DNA of 64,000 bases from Crambe crambe (Eukaryota; Porifera; Demospongiae; Poecilosclerida; Crambeidae): assembly GCA_963924555.1 (NCBI GenBank), contig OZ004582.1, positions 124,001 to 188,000 on the forward strand, in the 5' to 3' direction. The translations under genes and the position numbers were made by a program. The number at the start of each line of letters is the position of its first letter. Position 1 is the first letter of the stretch. Under the pieces are notes generated by a model. It saw only the letters and a program-made list of their open reading frames with translations. It did no database searches and was not told where the DNA came from. This document shows, in pieces, positions 21,226-32,706 of the stretch.

Positions 21226-23390
21226 AGGCTGCCTAGGAAGATGGAAGCGCCTGGAGAGCAGCTTCGAGTGGAGAAAACCTCTTCACAATCCAAACTGTAT
21301 AGCCTGTTTGGTCTAAATAGAGGCTTGTTTCCATTTTTGATGGTACGACCGTAGGTACAGTGGCTGTGGTAGCTAGCTATAGCCGATATGTTTCCATAGC
21401 TGATGTACCGTAGGTACCAAATGGCAGTCTAAATGGTATTTCCATGGCTGATGTTTCCGTCCAACCGTGGCTATAGCCAGTTTGTTAATGGCTATAGCTA
21501 GATTGTTAAATGGTTATAGCCATTTTATTGAAATTATGCCACGTAGCTTATGTTTCCATTTTTGATGGTCCGACTGTAGGTACATTGGCTATGGATTGTT
21601 TGCAATGGTTATAGCCTTTTTTGTCGAATTGCTATAGCCGATGTTTCCATTTCTGATTTCCAACTGCAGGTTCGTGGTTAATCCATGGCAGTCTAACTAG
21701 CTGTAGCTATTGTATTTCCATAGCCATTTCAACTGTAGGTACGGTACACTGATGTTTCCAGTCTTAGCAAAAAGCACCTTATAATTAATTTTTGTTGTGT
21801 GTGTATTCCTTCTAGCTGGATGACGTCTATCACACTACCACAGATGGCCTCTGAATAGCAACCATCGTCTCAATGAATATGAATCTTCTAACTGGATGGC
21901 TCTACCATATTCTACCACAGCTTTCCTATCCGAATATCAATTGTGCAGACCCTCAACTCTCACTGTTTTGGTCCAATTTGCATCTTGTCTTTGAATGCAG
22001 TAGGCCTACCTCAAAATCAGATTTGGAAAATCTATCTGAAAATCATAACCTTGCTACAGCTTTCCTATATCTATATCAATCATCATCTGTGTAGTTGTTT
22101 TTTTTTTTTGTTAATTTGAATTCGTTATTATTATTAATTTTTATGACTTTAGTGTTTTAGTTAGCTACTTCAGTCACTGTGGAGCTGTTTTCATAGCCCT
22201 TAGCCACTGGCCACTCCCAGCCCATTGTTAGTTATGGAGCATCGACTGGCCGCCGAGATCCAGGGAGATGGGAGCGCCAGGAGATCAGCCTTGATTCAAA
22301 CCGCCGAGGAGAAAGCCATGAGATAAATCTTCTTTCCAACCGGGTACCCCTACGTAAGTTCATGGCTATAGCCAGTTTATTAAATGGCAGTCTAAATAGC
22401 TATAGCTGATGTTTCCATTTCTGACGTAGGTAAAGCCAGTTTGTTAAAATGTCATAACCAGTTTGTTAAAGCTATGCAGAAGGTGGACACGAGGTTGGAA
22501 ATGGAATTTTTAGCTATCGCTACACACACAATTTTACCTTCGTAGCTGATTCGAGTTGATCTACACACTTCAGTAGATGATGATAGCAAACCCAACTCTT
22601 CCGATACGTAATCAGCCTTGCTGATTAGCCATCAGCAGAAATCTGGTGCATTGCATGTTGCATTCACACATGACATTTTTTCAATCGTCGTGACAGTTTC
22701 CCACCCCATTTTGGTTGGTTATACAGTTCATTGATCCGTGGCAGTCTAAATTGCTGTAGCTGTTGTGTTTCCATAGCCATTCCAACTGTAGGTACGCTGA
22801 TATTTCCAGTCTTAGCAAAAACCACCTTATAATTAATTGTCGTGTGTATATTCTTTCTATCCTATCACACTACCACAGATGGCCCTTATTCCTACCAATG
22901 AATCTTCTGACTGGATGGCTCTACTGCAGTTCTACCACATCCGAACATCAATCACTGTTTCGATCCAATTAGCATCTTGTCTTTGAATGCAGTAGGCCTG
23001 TTCCATCGTGATTTGGAAAATCTATCTGAAGACTATAACCCCTACTACATAGGTGGGTTGAGACTCTTGAAGACCCAAATAGCTGTTTCCATATGACTTG
23101 CATTCTAATTAGCTAGAGCTGATGTTTCGCTGATGTTTCCATTTCGTATGGTCCAACTTTATTTGAACTGTATTAATTAGAATTAACCACCTTTAATTTT
23201 ATGTATGTATTTATATTGATGACATAGCTGGATGGCCCCTACTACAGCTCTGAATGACCTGTGAAACTGGATTGTCCGACGTGAATATCAATCATTGACT
23301 CGATCTTCTCAACTATTTCGTCATCTAGCTGGATGGCCCTACCACAGCTTTCTTAATTGTGCATATCTCTCGACTCTCAGTAGGTTAGTT
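21226..23390. repeat. GCTATAGC / TTTCCATAGC keyword region
   Basis: Short phrases (TTTCCATAGCTGATG, AATGGCAGTCTAAAT, CAGTTTGTTAA, CAACTGTAGGTAC) recur irregularly. Near 21220 a block containing AAGATGGAAGCGCCTGG is repeated at 49345, and the block near 22780-22840 recurs at 49845-49900. Two partial copies of an ATGAATCTTCTNACTGGATGG phrase lie at 21872 and 22900. No gene supported. Confidence 0.7.
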
Positions 23391-23772
23391 AGTTGGTCTC
23401 GTGGAAATCTTGGGCTGACTTGCCCTCCAGCACAAGCAATGCCCAAGCAATGGTAGATAATGCAATCCTCTGTGAAGGATACCTCCTGTGTCGGAGAACA
23501 TACGAAATTATAGCTGCACTTCGTGGTGAAAACCTGAAATGATACATAGAAAAAATCGATAGTATTATGTTATATTCAGATGACAGACGCACTTAGTAAT
23601 GTCCTTTGCAACCAGAGGGTTCAATGTGGTGTTCCTGGTAAGGATTGCCTGTGCAGAGAGCAAAAGTGGCAGACACTCGCTCTCGTCAGAATTAAGGAAG
23701 AGAGTATTAATGACTGTGAGTGACTGAACCTATCTGCTGTAGGTGTAATGCTACTGGCAAGTGCCAAAACTG

Positions 23773-23773
<1 letters not shown>

Positions 23774-23815
<42 letters not shown>
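23774..23815. repeat. (TG)n microsatellite
   Basis: About 21 TG units. The surrounding 23391-24660 has no recognisable gene, repeat or RNA. Confidence 0.95.
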
Positions 23816-23818
<3 letters not shown>

Positions 23819-24689
23819 GTCAGGTAGACCGTGTTCTACCTGTCTACAATCCAGGAGGGGCGGTTGCCTGAACATGAGTGCATTCAAGCCGTCTACCAAG
23901 GGTGGGGCTACCAACAATGACAACTGAAGGTCAGACACCCCCTTGTGCCAACCATTCCCTTTCTGCATCAGGTACTTATGTTACTGATGATACCAGTGGT
24001 AGCCCTGGCATTCCACCATCTCAAGATCTTCATCAGCTTCTCGGTATATAGAGGAATAAATGGTGATCCTGAATACTTATTTATATCAATCAAATCTTCT
24101 GCTGGTGAAGTCAAAGAAGTACATAGCCATGCTAATGACATTCTAATCTTTAGTTTTATTCAAAGGGGATGGAACACCTCGAGATGAAATATATATACTT
24201 GTGAATTTTAACTAGTTTGCTGGTTTTGTAAAATTAAATTAAAGTGTAGAGTACGCCTACACCTTAGTTTAAGACTCTGCACTGTACGTTATACTTCCAC
24301 ATGTATGTGATAATGTTAATGTTATTCCATATACAAGAGTATAAAGAAAAATATTCATGGTACTCGTAATTATAGTAACTATGTGTACATTCAATCGCCC
24401 TTCACTTTCCGTGTCAGGTATGGATGAATTACACACAATTATAACAATCGTATTATTGGTAGCATATCTGCCAGTGTCAAAGTCGACCTGCAATATGAAG
24501 GGGGAAAACTAATGATATCGAGTTGGGATATGACCACACCCTATAAACTTGGGTGATGTTAAAGTACACCGGCACGAGAACCTACGAGAACTAAGTATGT
24601 GGTCGTGATGATATGCATCCCTGGTAACTGTGTACAGGTTCGACAGTGGTTCGACATTTCCAGATCGAAATTTCAACCACGAAACATAT

Positions 24690-26430
24690 CAGCGAAACAG
24701 AATCTCACTACTAGCCCTTGACAATGAATTAAAATCACTAGAAAACATCTGTCCATTAAAAAAACAGCGTCCAAATTTACTGATTCTTGGATGTACATAA
24801 CTGAGATTACTGTCATACAAGTCTTGAAAAAGATCAACTAGAAAATCTCGATCAACCTTTTTTTTTTTTTTCTGGATGGGTGCATTAATTTCAAAGGCCA
24901 ATTGATAACATCTAGAGTTTGCTGACAAAGAAACCTGTTTTCAGAAACTGTATTCAAAGCAGATAATACCCAATGTGTTCGAGGAAAAGTATAATCAACA
25001 TGTTCTTCGTTTGGAGATGATGACAACATGACTTCTTTTAATACTTGTGGAAAATTGTTGGAATTTCAAGACCACAAACTGTGAAATAATGCAATGAATG
25101 TGGTGGTCCTAGATCCATTATGATTTCAGGAATATGGAGACTCATATGGTAATTGACTGTAACAGCCCACTTTCCATACGCTTGATGAAAGAGTCTGAAG
25201 ATACCAGAGAGACTATCCTACAAAGAAGCACTAGCCTTTATAGGCTCTGTTTGGGAGAAGCTTGTAAAGGCATGGTCGTGCAAAAATACTTTCCACTGAT
25301 CAGCACTTGGACCACTCGTCGAATTTCCCTCCTTATTAAACATATTAATGGGTAGTCGTCCTATGGTAGTTTAACACTTTTCACTCTCCTGATAAATTCT
25401 TTCTTGTTTTCAGGTGAGAGGTTTCCCATATTTAATTCAGTCTCTCTCTTCACCATATGTACCCAACAGAAAAGTATGCATGGGGTGAACACTAACCATT
25501 CTGATCATATCGAAATATGGCATTTCAACCAGTCCAGAATACCTCACCGTTTCTTCGTGCACACTGTCACAGTAGTGCATCTGATTTGCTGGCTGTCTGT
25601 TGATACTCTATTGCTTGTGAGACAACCTCATCATGTGTTCTTTTAAGCAGCATTGATGATGTATAGTAGCTCATTTTCCCAGTTGCACCTGTAGTACCAG
25701 GTTCACGCTCAGCTTGAAACTTACACCTTGGACAGCCAAACTGTGTAACCGTCCTCATAGCAGGTAGATCAGCAGAAATTGCTAGTAGGGCAGCCCTAAC
25801 ATCTCTACCTTCGGGGCTGAGAGGTAATCCATTCTACCTTCAAGAAGGTATTGTTATTGCATGGTTAGTCTGGTCCTGGAATGATACCTTAAAAATAAAG
25901 TAACATCTCAATCTATTACTATAAAACAGGTAATGTATATAACTTACCTACAATGATGGTCCTTCTTTTTTTTTTTAATCACTCCTTCTGTGGTAGGTTT
26001 AAAACAAATTGCAGCTACCTTGTACTCAGACCTTTTGAATGGTTTGAACCAGTCAATATTGAGCATGAGTCCTATGTTTCGCTGATTATTGAAGAACCCT
26101 TCCTCAACAAACTGTTTCCTTGATAAATATATTCCAAAACATCCAGGTCAACATTCATTTCCCAACTTTTTATGAAGGACACAAAATCCTTTCTTGTAAA
26201 CAATTTTCTAAGCCATGTGGATGGTGATACAAAGTGGAAGCATTTAAAGGGAGTAGATCTGGTCTTCCCAAAAAAAAAAGTGCCTTTCAAACACCTCATA
26301 GTCATCATCATCGCTGTCATAATCACTATTATAAAGATCATCATTTTCACCATCATGTATAGGTGGGTATGTATCAATTGAACTTTCAATTGATGTTGAA
26401 TCAAATGGCACAATATCATCACCAGACTCT
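24690..26430 (-). pseudogene. Decayed tnp2 (EnSpm/CACTA-type) transposase
   Basis: Read from high to low coordinates, segments in different frames follow the order of tnp2-family transposases. GLMLNIDWFKPF lies near 26060, RAALLAISADLPAMRTVTQ near 25770, and GCPRCKFQAEREPGTTGA near 25720. RYSGLVEMPYFDMIRM leads into HPMHTFLLG near 25490, and YHMSLHIPEIIMDLGPPHS lies near 25110. Between them are stops, frameshifts and possibly introns. The usual DPMH motif has become HPMH. A shared family with 52022-53669 is evident from these landmarks, but the two are distant members. Not functional. Confidence 0.75.
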
Positions 26431-26931
26431 AAAAATATGTCGTCATTTTAACTTATTGTTCTCATGTTTGTACAATGGGCTGATAAGTTTAGTCCTTAAA
26501 AATAAGCTGGTGCAAAAAAAGGCTAATAGCTAGAATTTCTAGCTAGCTAATTAGATTGATATAATGTACATACCAGTTTCAGCATCACTATCATGATAGC
26601 TAATTGTTAAAACAACTTGTTGTAAACAAAGGTGCAGATAGAGCTCAGCTTGTTTCCGTATTATGGACAGAATCTATTATTATTTTATTAACTGATGAAC
26701 ATAATATAATAGCTAAAAAAACTCGCCTGATGCAAAAGTGCTGGAGTTATCCTGTCTCTCAATGTCGGCTTATTTTGGAGTATGAGACATATTTCTCTCC
26801 CTTGCAACTGGAACATTTGCAGCAATAAGATGCATCTAGACTGAGCATGCTCATGTAACCAAGCGATTTATCATGACATGGATAAGAAAGGAGAAATATT
26901 GGCCTATTGATGATGAAGCTTAACCCCACCA
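26431..26931. other. Unassigned AT-rich stretch
   Basis: No supported gene or repeat, apart from GCTA-type runs (for example near 27032, just downstream). Confidence 0.4.
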
Positions 26932-27760
26932 GAACAGTTTTCGGAATGAAATTCTATTCGAGCTTCGAGCTATAAGATCACGAAATGTTCAATTTGGGAA
27001 TGCAATGATGGAAGAAGGTACTTACCTACTAGCTAGCTAGCTAGCTAAGCATTAGCTTGATTGTACTATAACAAGAATGATCAATTTAATGTATCACATT
27101 TTCAGATTGTGCTGAAAATCTTCAGCACTTTACTTCGAGAATATCAGTAATAGAAGAGTAGCTGATGTCCAACTCTACTTATTTTGCAGCTATGAGAAGA
27201 GCTGGTAGCAGCACATCTACCATAGCCACAGTATAAACATTCCTAATTAAATGACTAGATGTCTATCACCAAGGCTATATATATTATAATTGTTATCAAC
27301 TTTAATAGGCTATACTTCGAGATGCATTTGATGGTGAACTGAAGGAAGAACTTGATGTAATGTATGAGACAAAAGTCTGGACTGAGCATCTTCCTAAAGA
27401 AAGTACACATAGGCTGCAGTCAAACAGTTGTATGGTCAACAACTCTGACTATTCAGGCTGACTGGTATTATTGCTTAGTCTGTTAAATTTTTCAGGAAGA
27501 TGATTATGGACTCCGGCCACATGGGGCACAGGTTTACACTAGAAAAACCACTCGGGTAACGTGTTCTAAATCTTGACATACATAACAGCTAGCCATTACT
27601 CTTTCACAGTAATGATGAGGAAGACCCTGATGAAACAATTACCTCCAGGGACTGTGCTCCAAGACTGACGTACATACTATCATTGGATCATACGGCTATT
27701 ATTAATGATTTCAAAAAAAAATGCATAGAGTATTATTACTTTCAAGTACAACTCAGTATG
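26932..27760 (+). CDS. Possible short-intron gene or gene remnant
   Basis: Several stretches look like exons. AACAGTTTTCGGAATGAAAT starts one ending before GTACTT (27017). A short one precedes GTATAA near 27233. GCTATACTTCGAGATGC starts an acidic exon at 27310 (AILRDAFDGELKEEL). An exon between TTTTCAG and GTAACG (about 27497-27557) encodes EDDYGLRPHGAQVYTRKTTR, and a Glu/Asp-rich exon follows from about 27618. Several junctions keep phase, but the donor of the third exon is unclear and one candidate exon ends in a stop. I do not recognise the protein. Confidence 0.3.
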
Positions 27761-28704
27761 TAGCCAGTGTGTGATCAGTAGTCAGTTATTGTCAGAGAAA
27801 TAGGTAATGGCAAGAAACCTGATCCCAATACAGAATATGGAGTTGTGTAAACTGTGGGACCCCAAACTTTTGAGGGCTTACTGCTGCATACACAACCAAC
27901 CTGAAATATTGGGTCTCATGGTAGCTACAGTGCTTTGCTAGATAGTTCATGTCTTAGCTGCAGTTGTAGCTAATTTCAGTGAATATTGCAAGTTCCAGAT
28001 GTAAAGCGCAAATAGACTGCAACTTGCATCTATTGAGGAAAGCCACACAAAGTTTACACAGCTCTTTTAGATTTGTGTAATAGGGTGCTTTGCAGGTTGG
28101 TTGGCACTCTGCTGACTTCCCACTCACCAGTTGTAGCATTCTATGACTTGGTAGCTAAAGTAATTGCATATAGAGCTAAGTAGGGACTGGCACATTCTGC
28201 CAGCATAGTTTTGGGAATAATAGGCAAGAAGCATAAAAGAATAATGACTTTACACAGCTGGAATTAAAGAATAGAATAATAGGGAAGCAAAAAAGCCAGT
28301 CCCTAGAGCTAGGTATTTACATAAGTACAACTGGCAAGAGTGGACCAACTTGTAAAGTGCACTGAATAGCTAGAGAGTTTACGTAACTACAACTGCACAT
28401 CCTAATTAGAGGGAGTTTGCAAAATATTTATGCCAGTTCAAGTAGGAGCCCTATAGCAAGTTTGTTGGCAGAGTTCATGTAACTGACAAAGCACTACTGT
28501 CTGCAACAAGCTTAGATTTTCTTGAAGCTAGGGGATCAGTCGATACACCTGATTGCTGCTGATACCCAATTGGGTACCAGAAGGGTCAGGTTTGCTCTCT
28601 CCACTAAAGTGATCACTAGAATAATATCAGTGATCATACAAGGTAAACATAACTCTAAAACTACTTGCAGCACAATTAGATTGCTTTGTTGACTTTTATA
28701 TAAC
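27761..28704. repeat. Transposon-derived stretch with a copy of the TTTGCTCTCTCC block
   Basis: Bases 28530-28665 (GGATCAGTCGATACACCTGA ... GGTTTGCTCTCTCCACTAAAG) are a diverged copy of 48775-48865 and 51210-51345. The rest (27761-28530) has GCTA-rich unique sequence and no supported gene. Confidence 0.55.
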
Positions 28705-28712
28705 CCTATACC

Positions 28713-29069
28713 TAGGCATGGGGCTAATATGCTGGCATAATAATAGGGCCTCACTGGAATAGCAGCATAATAGGCTAAAGAACCAGAATAATAGGCTGCA
28801 GTCATTGTTATAGCTCGCTCCCTTGCCTACACATGAGTGCTTTTGAGTGCTGTATTGCATTCTGAGCCAAAAAATTTTTACATCCTTTTGGGGATCAGCA
28901 AGAAAAACTGTTAAATGCTACACACAGTTCAAAATAATGTATAATGTACTCTTTCGGGACATTTTTGTTGAGAATAATAGGCTACTATGAAAAGAATAAC
29001 GGGTCTGCTGGAGGAGCTCTGCAGAATAGAATAATAGGCCAAAAAAAGAGCATATTAGCCCCATGCCTA
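28713..29069. mobile_element. 357-bp hAT-type MITE with exact 8-bp target duplication
   Basis: TAGGCATGGGGCTAATATGC (from 28713) is repeated in reverse complement, ending at 29069 (21 bp, perfect). CCTATACC flanks both sides (28705-28712 and 29070-29077). An 8-bp duplication with short inverted ends is the hAT pattern. The interior has repeated AATAATAGGC phrases and no transposase. Confidence 0.85.
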
Positions 29070-29077
29070 CCTATACC

Positions 29078-30344
29078 CTGAAATATAGGATGATTATGAA
29101 TGGGGGATGGTCTCTCCACCTTTTCTGTGTCTCTACACTTCTGCAACTGTTGGGTATTAAACTGTTGAAACGTATAGTCAGAGATAGGCCCATTTTCAGT
29201 GAGATTTGTGTACTTTACTGTACCATAATTATGATCATTAACTTGAGGCAACCCATGCATTTCCTTAATTATTAATAGAGATGTGACCTTCTCAATCATC
29301 ATCACTGTGTGTAGCTAACTTGTATTCATCATGTTAGTATATAATTGTGTTCATCTCATTGTCTTCGTTGATCTCGGTTTCTCCTTTACATCAAGATCTG
29401 AAAAATTCTCTGGTAAAGATGCAGCTTTGCATATTTCATCCTGCGTAATAGTCGCTGGTTCAAGATGATATTAAACTATTAAACAGATACTTCAGTAGAT
29501 GAAGATAGCAAACACTATAGCTACATCTGTTTGACACACTCTGTCACGATTATTTCCCTAAGCGACCAGACTATATGGAATCGTGCACTTTACGATAGGC
29601 TTACAAGCCAAATATGCAGACTTAACGCCCTAGATGAGAAGGAACGCTCCAATTTTTGTATGCAACTAGACGTGAAGAGCCTTTAAGGGGGTCCAAAACT
29701 TGTCACTTTACAAATGTATTAGCGTAACTCAGCCCACTTTTTACTTCCTGTCTTAGCCCTTCCCTTCCTCCATACCAATTTCCATATAACCCAGATAAAA
29801 TTAAAAAAAACAAGTCAAGGCAAAATTTGAAGCCTCTCACATGATTAATTAATATTATCTTAACCACTTGTGAAGGCACTATGAGTAGCTGTATACCCTA
29901 AAGCGTTAAAAATTTGCTTCTTGGGACGAAATTTTTTTTAAAATTAAAATTATAAGAAAGATATCATTTGAATCTTTTTTAGAAGCTCTACAAAATGTGG
30001 CTCTATTTCCAACTATAGGCACTGCAATCCACATTAAATAACCTAAAGTATTGAAAGGTACTTCAAAACATTAGCAAATCACTTAAAAGATTTTTTTTTA
30101 AAGCCACATTTTGTAGTCCTAGGTATTTAGCATTGTGTAAAGTGAAATTTTACAATTTTTTCCCAGTTAGTACTGTCCCTAACAGTGGCAGATCTCGGAC
30201 TACTGCCTAAATCAGCCCCTGATGGTCTTCATTTTGCTTGAACACAATATTTTGGGGCCTCAATTCTTAATCCACACCCACTTTCCGGTTCGTAAGTACT
30301 CCAACTATCAATAGCACATCATGGTCAATGAGTAATCAAATAAT
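29078..30344. other. Unassigned stretch
   Basis: Mostly AT-rich. CAGTGGCAGATCTCGG near 30184 has the look of an old hAT end but has no partner. No gene supported. Confidence 0.4.
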
Positions 30345-31317
30345 TCAAAATAATATAAAATTTAATCTTTTCAAAGTTTGTGTCAGACTCAAGATAAAAA
30401 CGGGCCGAGTCTGACATATGCAGTGGAATTTATGGCCCCTGCCACGTGATCCACTAGTGACTTTGATCTGTCCACACGAGAGGCGTGGTACGTGCGAGGC
30501 CATCGCTGCACTCCATGCAAGTATCTCACTGCTCCCTAGAGCAGCAATTATCTTGTTCCACTCGCCATCTCTAAGTCCGGAGTATGATCCGAGGACCACT
30601 TGTCCGTCTGGATCACGATCAAATACATCGGTGCCCTGCTGAATATTCGCAAGTACTAATCTGTCCAACCAACGGACAATGTTAGCCTTTGTAGCACTAG
30701 GAGTGGCCCCTTGGAGGCCTGTCGGTGCCTGCCCTAGCCCAGCAGCCTCGTGTATGTCGACGTCTGGAGCCCAAGTTTAGTCTGGCGTCGCCAGCCCAGC
30801 TTTTCTTCTTTTTTTTTTTGGGACGGGGAAGAAAAGTGGTCTGGTGGCTCTAGCATCAACTACTTGTGTCGCCCGCGCGCTCTCTCAAAAATAATTTAAA
30901 TTGCAATAACATGCGTGTTGAATAATTTTCCGAAGCCAGTAGGTAGAATTGCGAACACATCGCCCTTGAAAATCGCTGATACAACTTTCAGCCGTTCAGG
31001 CTTCAGGCCAGGTATTCCTAGCTCTTTAAACACAGTTCTTGGTTACTCTCCATAGCTCTAGCTCTGCCAACCTGGAATAAATAGTGGGTGTGTCTCGCCA
31101 ACATTAATACTACTTCACGTGACTGAATAGAGCAATCTAGGCGACACAAGTAGTTGATGCTAGAGCCACCAGACCACTTTTCTTCCCCGTCCCAAAAAAA
31201 AAAGAAGAAAAGCTGGGCTGGCGACGCCAGACTAGCCCAAGTTATCGAAAAACTTGGGTCACCCTCGTCATAGTCTGTATAATAATCAGATGACAGGGAG
31301 CACCACGATTCATACCT
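30345..31317 (-). pseudogene. Exon of an unknown protein, interrupted by a MITE
   Basis: On the minus strand AATAACAG precedes an exon start at about 31317, and the frame runs to 31235 (YESWCSLSSDYYTDYDEGDP). After the 457-bp MITE and one target copy, the same frame continues (PDVDIHEAAGLG, GATPSATKANIVRWLDRL) to about 30345. Counting the MITE and one 9-bp copy as inserted, the frame is continuous, so the exon was open before insertion. The GATPxA...WLDxL block and the acidic lead-in are shared with the gene at 39054-40343. I do not recognise the family. The C-terminal part (GRGHKFHCICQTRP) is basic. Confidence 0.6.
30778..31234. mobile_element. 457-bp Mutator-like MITE with 9-bp target duplication
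   Basis: Inverted ends of ~95 bp (30778-30873 and 31140-31234) begin TAGTCTGGCGTCGCCAGC and are almost identical. GCCCAAGTT flanks both sides exactly (30769-30777 and 31235-31243). Long inverted ends plus a 9-bp duplication are the Mutator (MULE) pattern. The core 30874-31139 holds no coding frame. A lone end of the same family lies at 38384-38429. Confidence 0.88.
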
Positions 31318-31432
31318 GTTATTTACCTATATCTTGTTTCTTCTTATCTTGAGCCATTTCTTGATCTATAATGTGATAGAATGAGAAAAGGGCGTTTGTT
31401 GTAAATTTCTTGTTAGAAATATTCTTACAAAA

Positions 31433-31629
31433 ATCACAACCAAATAACTTCCAATGTAAAAGCCTAGCCTTCCTCGGGGCTGAAACGGTAGAATGTTCAA
31501 CAGATGGCCACACCAAGGATGGAGTGAAGGTATTAATTTTGACGGCCAAAGTTGAACATTCTACAATTTCAGCCCTGAGGAAGGACAGAGTAGCCGGTCC
31601 AAACATAGATTTTTATATTTGGTTGTGAT
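31433..31629. mobile_element. Palindromic MITE, ~197 bp
   Basis: ATCACAACCAAATA (31433-31446) pairs with TATTTGGTTGTGAT (31616-31629). An inner arm (CCTTCCTCGGGGCTGAAAC and GTAGAATGTTCAAC) pairs with GTTGAACATTCTAC and CAGCCCTGAGGAAGG. No clear target duplication. A pogo/Tigger-like end, CAGTCTAACCTCGGTTATC, lies alone at about 31727. Confidence 0.7.
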
Positions 31630-32196
31630 GTCAAGGGCAGTTTGGTAAGACACCGAGGATCTCGAGGCCCCAGGCCTTGCACACCCATTCATATTACAGG
31701 CATGTACAGTGGCTCCTCCATACAGTCTAACCTCGGTTATCTGGACACCTTTGTCAGAATAGTATTAAAATAATGGCGTTAAAGTTATGTTGGCTGTTTG
31801 GAATTTTTTACAAGCTAGTACTAACAGCTTAGATAATGTACTAGAAGATTAAGATTGCACCTGGTCAAAGTTCACACGATATAATGTAGTCTGTCAAGTG
31901 CTACTGACATACACCTATAAATGATGACATACTAAGTATAAAAAAAAAGACTCAGACAGCAGTGGTTCAGGGACAGCAGAGGCTAAGGACGACAGTTACC
32001 ACACTACACATTAGACAATTTTATGAATAATTCCCTTTGATGTAATGAGGCACTATATCACGTAGTAACCACTTGCTAGACCTGCAAGTGGTCAGGTATC
32101 TACACAGCAAATTATCCTCGGGAACGTTTCATACCGAGAGCTAGAGAGGGATACGACACGTTCGGAGCCGTGAACAGGCCTGTATTCAGCCGTGGA

Positions 32197-32300
32197 TGAT
32201 TTACGGGTGCACACGGAACACTTCCACATTCCGTATGCAGACTATAATGAGAATACGGGTGCACACGGAAAGTTTATCAGTCCCGTATGCAGACTTGAAC
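32197..32300. repeat. ~67-bp tandem duplication
   Basis: ACGGGTGCACACGGAA ... CCGTATGCAGACT occurs twice. The rest of 31640-32706 has no supported gene. A GCTA microsatellite lies at about 32500-32520. Confidence 0.7.
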
Positions 32301-32706
32301 TTCGGCTCGTACTCGCCAGCAAAACCACAGGACGAAGTGTCTGCTCTGCAGGACATACAGGATGTGGTTATATTACTTGCTTGTATATTCCTTGTTTTAT
32401 AGGTAATGAGGTCTGGAAATTGCATAAATCCACTCAATGGCAAGAGGCACACAGCAATTGACTAAAAAGAGATCTGTTTATACTACCTAAAAACCATCAA
32501 GCTAGCTAGCTAGCTAGCTAGAATGAATCCATTGCATTAATATATTATAATATATATAATTATAATTTTAACGTTATGTATATGTGCAGCATGCATATGA
32601 CATGTTCAAATTTTGGCGGAATCACATATAGCTAAACAGCAGCTGTTCCTTGTTTGAAGTTCTTACTTGTTAATGCTCCTGTCCTCCTAGATCCTGTATA
32701 GATATC

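Noticed and set aside
31727-31760. Complete pogo/Tigger MITE from the lone CAGTCTAACCTCGGTTATC end
   Set aside because: No inverted partner was found within the next 2 kb, so it is only mentioned as an isolated end.
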